From a virus: a DNA stretch of 32,840 bases. The translations under genes were made by a program, and so were the position numbers. The stretch spans positions 1-32,840 of the IMG/VR virus record IMGVR_UViG_3300010160_000148; one strand, given 5' to 3'. Shown piece by piece: positions 7,410 to 13,235 of the stretch; the first letter of the stretch is position 1, and the number at the start of each line of letters is the position of its first letter. The notes beneath the pieces are model-generated. The model worked only from the letters and a program-made list of their open reading frames with translations, made no database searches and was not told the DNA's origin.

Positions 7410-7613
7410 ATGGATATAAAAGTCGAGTGCCTTAAAGAGAACAAAGATGGGTCAGCAGATGTGCTTGTTCACTTCGATAAAGAAGGTTTGGAGTTTTTGG
7501 TTCAAGAAGGTATATTAGCCATACTCAAGCAGTTCATCGAACAAAACAAGAACGCTCAAGCTGGCATAAAGATGCGCAAAAAGCTAAATAAAAAAGCAAA
7601 AAATAATGGGTGA
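7410..7613 (+). CDS. Hypothetical protein (67 aa)
   Basis: Unrecognised 67-aa protein: an N-terminal beta hairpin (IKVECLKENKDGSADVLVHF), a helix GLEFLVQEGILAILKQFIEQ and a very basic end (KMRKKLNKKAKNNG). The start follows directly on the previous stop (TAAATG), with GAGG about 6 nt upstream. The hairpin-helix layout is common for small phage proteins upstream of nucleases. It overlaps the next gene by 8 nt. Confidence 0.65.
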   Translation: MDIKVECLKENKDGSADVLVHFDKEGLEFLVQEGILAILKQFIEQNKNAQAGIKMRKKLNKKAKNNG

Positions 7614-7827
7614 ATACGAACCTCAATGGAGTGACGAAGAGCAGACTATGGTCGACCTGATGAAGCTGGCTGGGTATGGGGTAGTGCCTGACATCAGTCG
7701 AGATCGCACCACCATCCACCTACATTTACCTCACACAGGCGCACCGCTTTTGTTTACGGCAGATACCGAGTATGAAGCAATCCGCAAATGTTTTAATGCT
7801 TGGGATAAACGTCATGCCGAAGATTAA
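7606..7827 (+). CDS. Hypothetical protein (73 aa)
   Basis: Unrecognised 73-aa protein with an acidic N-terminus (PQWSDEEQTMVDLMKLAGYG), a beta segment (RTTIHLHLPHTGAPLLFTAD) and a helix (YEAIRKCFNAWDKR). The start overlaps the previous gene, and the ribosome site is weak (A-rich), so coupling is likely. Its last 14 nt overlap the chosen start of the RecB-like nuclease gene. Confidence 0.65.
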   Translation: MGEYEPQWSDEEQTMVDLMKLAGYGVVPDISRDRTTIHLHLPHTGAPLLFTADTEYEAIRKCFNAWDKRHAED

Positions 7828-8479
7828 ATGGTCACACTCAGGTCTTAAGGATTACGAGGGCTGTGCAAGACGTTTCCACGAAGTCAAGGTGCTGAAGAAC
7901 TTCCCATTCACAGACACAGTTCACACCGTATACGGCAAGCAAGTGCATGAGTCTGCTGAACTATACGTACGGGATAACGTACCACTACCGCCCGAACACG
8001 AGTTCGTAAAACCAACCCTTGACGCATTACTTAAAAAGACAGGGCGCAAACTACCTGAGCACCAAATGGGCTTGAAAGAAGACCTAACACCTTGCGATTT
8101 TAATGACCCTGATGTATGGGTGCGTGGTATTGCTGACCTACTTATCATTGATGACGATGGTTTAAAAGCTAGGGTAGTGGACTACAAGACCGGCAATAAT
8201 AGATACCCTGACCGAGACCAACTAATACTGATGTCTTTAATGGTGTTTGCCCACTTCCCCCACATACGCCAAGTTAACTCTGCTCTGCTGTTTGTTGTCA
8301 AGAACACGATGGTCACGCAGACGATGACCGTAGAAGAGAAGAATTTCCATTGGCAACTGTATCGGGAAAGGGTAGCAAAACTGGCAGCATCCTACGATAA
8401 TGATGTTTGGAACCCAACAAGTACACCCTTATGTGGCTGGTGTCAAGTAAAGGGTTGCGAATTTAACCCAAAACACTAA
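7814..8479 (+). CDS. RecB/Cas4-like PD-(D/E)xK nuclease with Fe-S cysteine set
   Basis: This is a 221-aa single-domain nuclease of the RecB family. Numbered from ATG 7814: H45 in KQVHESAE, D108 in GIADLL, D123-Y-K125 in VVDYKTG and Q136 in DRDQLILM match the family's metal and catalytic positions. One cysteine near the N-terminus (C17 in YEGCARRF) and three at the end (C207-x2-C210-x4-C215) reproduce the split Fe-S cluster arrangement of AddB and Cas4. It probably trims DNA ends in phage recombination. The start MPKIKWSHSG is preferred because it opens with the family's usual 'S.S.L..Y..C..R' segment; an in-frame ATG at 7772 would add 14 unrelated residues buried in the previous gene. Confidence 0.88.
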   Translation: MPKIKWSHSGLKDYEGCARRFHEVKVLKNFPFTDTVHTVYGKQVHESAELYVRDNVPLPPEHEFVKPTLDALLKKTGRKLPEHQMGLKEDLTPCDFNDPDVWVRGIADLLIIDDDGLKARVVDYKTGNNRYPDRDQLILMSLMVFAHFPHIRQVNSALLFVVKNTMVTQTMTVEEKNFHWQLYRERVAKLAASYDNDVWNPTSTPLCGWCQVKGCEFNPKH

Positions 8480-8487
8480 GGCAAATC

Positions 8488-8745
8488 ATGGCAACTAAAC
8501 GCAACTACGCACAAGAATACGCAAACTACGACGGCACAGAAGTCGTTAAGAAGAAGCGAGCACAACGCAACAAAGCACGCCGTATGTTAGAGCGTGAAGG
8601 TGCGGTACACAAGGGTGACGGCATGGATGTAGACCATAAGAAACCACTAAGCAAGGGCGGTACAACAGTACGCTCAAACCTTAGAGCCGAACCAGCTACC
8701 AAGAACCGCTCATACAAGCGCACGTCAAAGGGGGCAATCAAGTAA
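8488..8745 (+). CDS. Small HNH endonuclease
   Basis: The 85-aa protein has the core VDHKKPLSKGGTTVRSNLR (48-66) with D49-H50 and N64, and a third conserved Asn (N73 in ATKNRSY), which is the canonical HNH fold of small phage nucleases. The N-terminus is basic (KKKRAQRNKARRML). Such proteins act as nicking or terminase-associated nucleases, or as homing enzymes. In this position, between a RecB-like nuclease and unknown genes and away from any visible terminase, the role is open. Ribosome site AAGG precedes the ATG. It ends in TAATG with the next gene. Codon use does not stand out. Confidence 0.85.
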   Translation: MATKRNYAQEYANYDGTEVVKKKRAQRNKARRMLEREGAVHKGDGMDVDHKKPLSKGGTTVRSNLRAEPATKNRSYKRTSKGAIK

Positions 8746-9152
8746 TGGGTATATCAGACGAGGATTATGCTGAAGCAATACAAAAACAAAAACAGGCTCA
8801 GCAAAAACAAATGGAGAAACAAATGGCAAACACAGTACTAACAACGTCAGGAACAATAAACGCAAACAACCTTACTACAAGCACTATTGCAGGTACGTGG
8901 GCAGTTCAAGAACCCTACGGCACGTTTAAGGTGTTGTCAGAAGAAGACCTACGGCATGAAGGCATGAAGGCACCATTGTCTGCACTAGTAGATATGTGGC
9001 TTGCTCGTTGGCAAGGAGAGTGGGTTAATGAGAGTGAGTTTCAAGAGGATGATTTTTGGCGTATTGCCATGATTCGTTTAACAGGCGCTAACAAGCTGGA
9101 GAAACACAACCTAGCTAACCAACACACATCTGTATACAGGATTATTGAATGA
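8745..9152 (+). CDS. Hypothetical protein, paralogue of the next gene (135 aa)
   Basis: Unknown 135-aa protein. The first 27 residues are a Gln/Lys-rich helix (EAIQKQKQAQQKQMEKQ); the rest ends with a block LSALVDMWLARW (75-86) ... FWRIA ... VYRIIE. This C-terminal block aligns with that of the gene immediately downstream (IEACVNMWIIKY ... LWEIG ... TYEIID), so the two are probably a tandem duplication. A second start is possible at ATG 8823, which has GGAG about 6 nt upstream and would remove the Gln-rich extension; 8745 is retained because of the TAATG coupling. No function can be assigned. Confidence 0.7.
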   Translation: MGISDEDYAEAIQKQKQAQQKQMEKQMANTVLTTSGTINANNLTTSTIAGTWAVQEPYGTFKVLSEEDLRHEGMKAPLSALVDMWLARWQGEWVNESEFQEDDFWRIAMIRLTGANKLEKHNLANQHTSVYRIIE

Positions 9153-9502
9153 AAAACGAAAGATACAGTACAGGGTGGCATGATCCACGAGGTGTGTTTG
9201 GCGATACTAGGATGCCAGTATTTGCTGAAAAATACGGCGATGTATACAAGTACAAAAACAAATGGGGATCACCACTTATGCCAAAAGTAAAAGTAGATGC
9301 ACACGAGTACGTCACAGAAGCAAAAGACTTACCGATAGAAGCATGTGTAAACATGTGGATTATCAAGTATGGCAATGAAATTATTCAAGCCACCGAAACA
9401 CTTGGTCAAGGTGAGTTGTTATGGGAGATTGGCAACCGCTTATGGTGGGCTGACCGCATGAAGTACGACCAAGCAAACGATACTTACGAGATCATAGACT
9501 AA
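9149..9502 (+). CDS. Hypothetical protein, paralogue of the previous gene (117 aa)
   Basis: Unknown 117-aa protein, aromatic-rich and coupled to its neighbours by an ATGA overlap in front and TAATG behind. Its C-terminal half (about 58-117) shares with the upstream protein the spaced pattern A-x-V-x-M-W, W-x-I, R-L, A-N and Y-x-I-I-acidic end. The N-terminal halves differ (this one has a GWHDPRGVFGDTRMP segment). The pair may form a heteromer, or one copy may have diverged for another target; both are inferences. Confidence 0.7.
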   Translation: MKNERYSTGWHDPRGVFGDTRMPVFAEKYGDVYKYKNKWGSPLMPKVKVDAHEYVTEAKDLPIEACVNMWIIKYGNEIIQATETLGQGELLWEIGNRLWWADRMKYDQANDTYEIID

Positions 9503-11061
9503 TGCAAATCATAGAAAACAAAGCGTTGCTGTTTAAGACACGCAACCCTGACAAATACAGCATCATTCCTAGAAGCAAAGTTGTCAGCGAGGATAATGGT
9601 ACGTTTGAAGTAGCGGTGTACTGGGGTTTAGATGAGACGAGAGTGCTCCGCAACTTAGGTGTAAAGAATGTCCCATCACCTATTAACGGCAAGTACACTT
9701 GGCCTAGTAGATACAAACCTTTTGTGCATCAAATTGACACTTCATCCTTTTTGACAATGCATCGCAGAGCGTTTGTGTTCAATGACCCCGGTACTGGCAA
9801 GACGTTCTCGGCATTGTGGGCGGCTGATTATTTAATGGCACTAGGGCAAGTTCGCCGTTGTTTAATTCTGTGTCCGCTATCTATCATGCACGACGCTTGG
9901 GTAAGTAGTTTTGGTAAAAGTATTATCCACCGCTCAGTTGTTGCGGCTCATCATGTACAGGCATCAAGACGTGTTGAAATGGTACAGGGTGATTACGAGT
10001 TTGTTGTGGTGAACTATGATGGCTTGAACCTAATTGCTGAAGAAGTTATTGCCAATGGCAAGTTTGATTTGGTTATCGTAGACGAAGCCAACGCATACAA
10101 AAACCCATCAACTAAACGCTGGAAGTCGCTTAATAAAATTCTCAAGCCCGACACAATGCTGTGGATGATGACAGGCACACCTTCTGCACAATCGCCTGTG
10201 GATGCTTATGGTTTGGCTAAGCTAGTGAACCCTTCAGGTGTACCGAAATTTGCTACTGCATGGCGTGACAAAGTAATGGCTAAGCTGACCAAGTTTAAGT
10301 GGGTGCCAAAATCAGGTGCGGCACAGGCAGTATTTGATGCTCTTCAGCCAGCAATACGTTATACAAAAGAAGAGTGTACTGACCTACCGCCAGTATTAAC
10401 CGAGACCCGAGAAATTCCCCTTACACCTCAACAAGTTAAGTACTACCGCCTACTCAAAGACCGCATGGTTATGCAGGCATCAGGGGAAACCATTACTGCC
10501 GTTAATGCGGCGGCGGGTGTATCAAAGTTGCTACAAATTAGTGCTGGTGCGGCGTATACGGATGATCATGAAGTTGTTGAGTTTGACTGTATGCCTAGGC
10601 TGAACGTGTTGCTAGAAGTATTGGAAGAAACCAGCCGTAAAGTAATTGTCTTTGCGCCGTTCAGACACAGTATAGAGACCATCCAAACCTTCTTAATAAA
10701 GCACGGCATAGCAAGCGAAGTGATTCATGGCGACGTGTCGGTAAATAAACGAACCGATATATTTAAGCGTTTCCAAACCTTGCCTGACCCTCGCATACTG
10801 GTAGTGCAACCGCAAGCCGCCTCGCATGGTGTAACCCTAACTGCCGCCGATACTGTGCTGTTTTATGGGCCTGTAATGTCGGTAGAAACGTATTTACAAT
10901 GCATTGCTCGAGCAGATCGTATTGGTCAGACAGCCACCAACGTAACCGTGATACACTTACAGGGTAGTGAGATAGAAAAGAAGATGTTCAAGCAACTAGA
11001 AAAACGTGTTGCAGGGCATGACATTCTATTGAACCTGTACAAAGAGGAAATTAGTTCGTAA
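9502..11061 (+). CDS. SNF2-type (superfamily 2) DNA helicase/translocase
   Basis: The 519-aa ATP-driven DNA translocase has both RecA-like lobes. Visible are Walker A NDPGTGKT (94-101), motif Ia LILCPLSIM, Walker B VIVDEANAYK (DEAN, 194-197), motif III MTGTPSAQSP, and in lobe 2 VFAPFRHSIETI, VIHGDVSV, VVQPQAASHGVTLT and the SNF2 motif VI ARADRIGQ with its arginine fingers. The protein is short for the family, with no extra domains. Phage members are placed in replication or recombination blocks and likely remodel DNA or displace bound proteins. It starts in a TAATG junction and ends the first plus-strand transcriptional segment; a promoter lies just downstream. Confidence 0.93.
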   Translation: MQIIENKALLFKTRNPDKYSIIPRSKVVSEDNGTFEVAVYWGLDETRVLRNLGVKNVPSPINGKYTWPSRYKPFVHQIDTSSFLTMHRRAFVFNDPGTGKTFSALWAADYLMALGQVRRCLILCPLSIMHDAWVSSFGKSIIHRSVVAAHHVQASRRVEMVQGDYEFVVVNYDGLNLIAEEVIANGKFDLVIVDEANAYKNPSTKRWKSLNKILKPDTMLWMMTGTPSAQSPVDAYGLAKLVNPSGVPKFATAWRDKVMAKLTKFKWVPKSGAAQAVFDALQPAIRYTKEECTDLPPVLTETREIPLTPQQVKYYRLLKDRMVMQASGETITAVNAAAGVSKLLQISAGAAYTDDHEVVEFDCMPRLNVLLEVLEETSRKVIVFAPFRHSIETIQTFLIKHGIASEVIHGDVSVNKRTDIFKRFQTLPDPRILVVQPQAASHGVTLTAADTVLFYGPVMSVETYLQCIARADRIGQTATNVTVIHLQGSEIEKKMFKQLEKRVAGHDILLNLYKEEISS

Positions 11062-11078
11062 GGAAAACCCTATATTGG

Positions 11079-11107
11079 GTTACAAAGCATCTTTACTGAT
11101 GTATAAT
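11079..11107 (+). promoter_or_regulatory. Sigma70-type promoter
   Basis: A perfect -10 TATAAT (11102-11107) is preceded, with a 17-bp spacer, by GTTACA (11079-11084), which matches the -35 consensus at four of six positions. It lies in the 67-nt gap after the helicase stop, one of only two clear gaps on this strand. Transcription would start about 11114 and place the AAAGGAG ribosome site (11115-11121) at the very 5' end of the mRNA of the next gene. It would drive the SSB-like to primase segment with host RNA polymerase. Confidence 0.55.
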
Positions 11108-11128
11108 CTTTTACAAAGGAGCATAAAA

Positions 11129-11527
11129 ATGCCAAACGAAGATGAAGCAATACCGCTAGAAACTTTAGCAAGGGTGTACAGAAAAATATACCTAAAAGCA
11201 CAAGAAGTACAAAAGCAATTAGACAAGCTGGACGAACAGAAAGTTGAACTAAAACTCGCTATGAAAGACCAAATGCGGGAGTTGGGTATTACTTCTGTGA
11301 AGACTGCTGGTGGTAACATATCACTCTCTACTAAAACAAGGTACTACACAGACGATTGGGATTCATTCAAAAGTTTTGTGATAGAGAACGATGCAATAGA
11401 TTTGTTTGAACAGCGCATAGCGCAAAAGAACATGGCTATATTTTTAGAAGAAAATCCCGGAAAGGTTCCGGCGGGGTTATCTTCTTTGTCTGAAAACACC
11501 GTAACCGTTACAAAACCAACCAAATAG
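11129..11527 (+). CDS. Hypothetical coiled-coil phage protein (132 aa)
   Basis: The 132-aa product begins with a long charged coiled coil (about 8-52, including AQEVQKQLDKLDEQKVELKL), then GITSVKTAGGNISLSTKTRYY, DWDSFKSFV and FLEENPGKVPAGLSS before a beta tail ending VTVTKPTK. The layout (coil, SVKTxxG beta hairpin, D-W-D-x-F helix, 'PxGL' end) recurs in phage proteins next to single-strand-binding or recombination genes, somewhat like Gp157-type proteins, but the family is not certain. ATG 11129 is chosen over an in-frame TTG at 11075 because AAAGGAG lies 7 nt upstream and the longer start would precede the promoter's start point. Its stop lies inside a repeated 17-nt string. Confidence 0.75.
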   Translation: MPNEDEAIPLETLARVYRKIYLKAQEVQKQLDKLDEQKVELKLAMKDQMRELGITSVKTAGGNISLSTKTRYYTDDWDSFKSFVIENDAIDLFEQRIAQKNMAIFLEENPGKVPAGLSSLSENTVTVTKPTK

Positions 11528-11530
11528 GAG
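11514..11530 (+). repeat. 17-nt direct repeat, copy 1 (contains ribosome site)
   Basis: The string AACCAACCAAATAGGAG occurs here and again, identically, at 11772-11788. This copy covers the last codons and stop of the coiled-coil gene and the AGGAG ribosome site of the 78-aa gene. The distance between equivalent positions is 258 nt, exactly one small gene. Confidence 0.9.
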
Positions 11531-11536
11531 TAGCAA

Positions 11537-11773
11537 ATGGAGGAATTTAAAGAGGTCAGTTTGGCGCCAGACCAAGCGTTTTATAACGATTTAATTAAAG
11601 GTTTTGGCATGATTCTGAGAGCCACTAAAGTTACAAAAGCACAGGCTTTTACCATGTATTTCAATGCGGCAATGAGCATGGTGCCTGATACAGGCATAGA
11701 CGAAGCGACTCTTGTAAGAATTGTAAAAGAGTCTTTTGAGCATTTTAAATCACAAAAAGAAGTAAAACAGTAA
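11537..11773 (+). CDS. Hypothetical protein (78 aa) between direct repeats
   Basis: Unrecognised 78-aa, mostly helical protein (QAFYNDLIKGFGMILRA; AQAFTMYFNAAMSMVPD; EATLVRIVKESFEHFKSQ), possibly a small dimeric bundle. Ribosome site AGGAG lies 6 nt before the ATG. The gene is exactly bracketed by two identical 17-nt strings that include the ribosome sites of this gene and of the next. Recombination between the copies would remove the gene cleanly, so it may be a gene that is gained or lost in relatives. Confidence 0.7.
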   Translation: MEEFKEVSLAPDQAFYNDLIKGFGMILRATKVTKAQAFTMYFNAAMSMVPDTGIDEATLVRIVKESFEHFKSQKEVKQ

Positions 11774-11788
11774 CCAACCAAATAGGAG
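11772..11788 (+). repeat. 17-nt direct repeat, copy 2 (contains ribosome site)
   Basis: Second identical copy of AACCAACCAAATAGGAG. Here it follows the 78-aa gene's stop (whose last bases it touches) and supplies the AGGAG ribosome site of the SSB-like gene. The base before the repeat differs between copies and the base after it changes T to C, so the exact match ends at 17 nt. Confidence 0.9.
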
Positions 11789-11795
11789 CAGTAAC

Positions 11796-12689
11796 ATGGG
11801 CGAATTAGCCAACTTTAATGCAACACAAGCACCATCCTTTGCACGCAAAGGTGAATTATCATCACTAGCCAAGAGCCTCGCAGGGGGTGGTATTGGTGGC
11901 GGTGGCAAACGTATTTCTATCAAGGGCGGTGTATTCCGTTTGATGGCTGACGGCAAAGAAATTACCTCTATTGATGATCGCCACCTTGACGTTGTTATCG
12001 TTAATGCCGCACCAAAAATCAGTCGTACATACTACGCTGGCACATACGAAGAGGGCAATACCTCAGCACCTAATTGCTGGTCTGCTGACGGTGAAACACC
12101 TGATGCTAGTATTGATACACCACAAGCATCAAACTGCGCATCATGCCCGATGAATGTTAAAGGCTCAGGTCAAGGCGAATCTAAGGCTTGCCGCTTTTCA
12201 CAACGGCTTGCAGTAGTGCTAGCTAACGACATCCAAGGCGATGTAATGCAGTTAACCCTAGCCGCTACATCAATCTTTGGTAAAGAAGAGGGCGACAAAC
12301 GTCCACTACAAGCCTACGCTCGTTACTTAGCGGCACAGAACATCAACCCTGAGACACTTGTAACACGTCTACGTTTTGATACAAAAGCCGCAGTACCCAA
12401 GTTGTTTTTCCAACCATTACGTTGGTTAGAGGATGATGAGTACGCAGTAGCCGTAGAGAAAGGCAGTTCAACACTAGCCAAAAATGCAGTAACTATGAGC
12501 GTGTCCAAAAAGAATGACGCTCCGCAACTTGAAGGCGCTAAGCCAAAAGCTAAAGCCGCACCAGCCGTGGAAGAAGCCGAGTCGTTTGATGAGCCTGAGA
12601 AGCGCAAGCCAGCAGTTAAGGCAACCGCAGTACCAGCCAAGAAGACAAGTAGCTTAGCCGCTACCGTTGATGAGTGGGATGACGAGTAA
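11796..12689 (+). CDS. Candidate single-stranded-DNA-binding protein with zinc-type cysteines
   Basis: The 297-aa protein has three parts: a Gly-rich N-terminus (about 29-45), a beta-rich core (44-222) with four cysteines spaced C94-x19-C114-x2-C117-x14-C132, and a long Ala/Lys/Pro-rich linker ending in an acidic tip (VDEWDDE, 291-297). A disordered linker plus acidic tip is the hallmark of SSB proteins, which use the tip to hold partner enzymes; T4 gp32 shows that a phage SSB can also bind zinc. It is coded two genes before the primase-helicase. It would coat single strands during replication. The SSB call is inference from architecture and context; no known OB-fold signature was confirmed. 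Confidence 0.65.
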   Translation: MGELANFNATQAPSFARKGELSSLAKSLAGGGIGGGGKRISIKGGVFRLMADGKEITSIDDRHLDVVIVNAAPKISRTYYAGTYEEGNTSAPNCWSADGETPDASIDTPQASNCASCPMNVKGSGQGESKACRFSQRLAVVLANDIQGDVMQLTLAATSIFGKEEGDKRPLQAYARYLAAQNINPETLVTRLRFDTKAAVPKLFFQPLRWLEDDEYAVAVEKGSSTLAKNAVTMSVSKKNDAPQLEGAKPKAKAAPAVEEAESFDEPEKRKPAVKATAVPAKKTSSLAATVDEWDDE

Positions 12690-12804
12690 GTAAAGACTAT
12701 CGGGGGTGAATGTGCAGACTGATGCACCGGCGTTTACAAATGGCGCTTTTTTCGAGTTGGAGTTCAGTACCAACCATCCCCGCCCACAAATTAACGAGAA
12801 AATC
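12690..12804 (+). promoter_or_regulatory. Structured leader/intergenic region upstream of HTH gene
   Basis: This 115-nt gap is the longest non-coding stretch in the window. It can form two perfect 5-bp hairpins: GTGCA/TGCAC with a 6-nt loop (about 12712-12727) and GTTGG/CCAAC with a 9-nt loop (12756-12774). A T6 run at 12747-12752 follows a weak G-U-containing stem. It precedes a Cro-like HTH gene and may be a control point (attenuation or protein binding). No convincing -35/-10 pair was seen. An in-frame GTG at 12706 would extend the HTH protein into it but lacks a spaced ribosome site. Confidence 0.35.
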
Positions 12805-13071
12805 ATGGCTTATTCAGAAGAAATTAAAAATACAACAAAGAACGCACCCAAGACGCTGGGCAACCAGCTAGGGCGGTGGGCTATCCATTTAGATTTCCCA
12901 GTAATAGAAGTAGCAAAATTCACAGGCGCAACAAGACAAACTGTATACAACTGGTTTAGTGGAACCGAAGTAACCAACGCATACAAGATGCGTGTGCAGT
13001 CCTTGTTAAACATACTCCAATCTAGCAAGACATCCGAAGAGGCACTAAGACAATGCTTAAAGAACAAATAG
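12805..13071 (+). CDS. Cro/XRE-like helix-turn-helix protein (88 aa)
   Basis: The 88-aa protein carries a classic HTH: VIEVAKFTGATRQTVYNWF (about 31-49), followed by SGTEVTNAYKMRVQSLLNIL, the Cro/C1-type 'A..(T/G)V....V..W..G' pattern. It is small enough to be a pure DNA-binding regulator. ATG 12805 was chosen because it begins a normal N-terminus and leaves the structured leader free. It could bind its own leader or act on early genes (inference). The last 19 nt overlap the next small gene. Confidence 0.75.
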   Translation: MAYSEEIKNTTKNAPKTLGNQLGRWAIHLDFPVIEVAKFTGATRQTVYNWFSGTEVTNAYKMRVQSLLNILQSSKTSEEALRQCLKNK

Positions 13072-13220
13072 AATCCCCGATACACCCGCCAACTTTTAGT
13101 GATCTTGAACTGTTACGCTTTTGTGAAGAGCATGTATATGCACAAGGTTTACCAATTAGTTTCCAAAAAGAAATAGTTCGCCGCTTCGCTGACAAAATAG
13201 TACAAACACGCAGTTATTAA
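13053..13220 (+). CDS. Hypothetical small protein (55 aa)
   Basis: A short gene between the HTH and the primase genes. The 55-aa product reads as a compact helical protein (TFSDLELLRFCEEHVYAQGL, then SFQKEIVRRFADKIVQT). The ATG at 13053 overlaps the HTH gene by 19 nt and has AGAGG about 10 nt upstream; the stop leaves 15 nt before the primase gene. Coding is supported by the tight fit and by sensible protein composition; the function is unknown. Confidence 0.6.
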   Translation: MLKEQIESPIHPPTFSDLELLRFCEEHVYAQGLPISFQKEIVRRFADKIVQTRSY

Positions 13221-13235
13221 CTCGAAAGGTCTCAC

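Noticed and set aside
12730-12752. Rho-independent terminator ending in T6
   Set aside because: The stem is only about five or six pairs, half of them G-U or weak; not enough to call.
12706-12804. GTG-started extension of the Cro-like protein
   Set aside because: No spaced ribosome site, unusual extra sequence, and it covers the structured leader; ATG 12805 is more natural. A 33-codon open frame can arise by chance.
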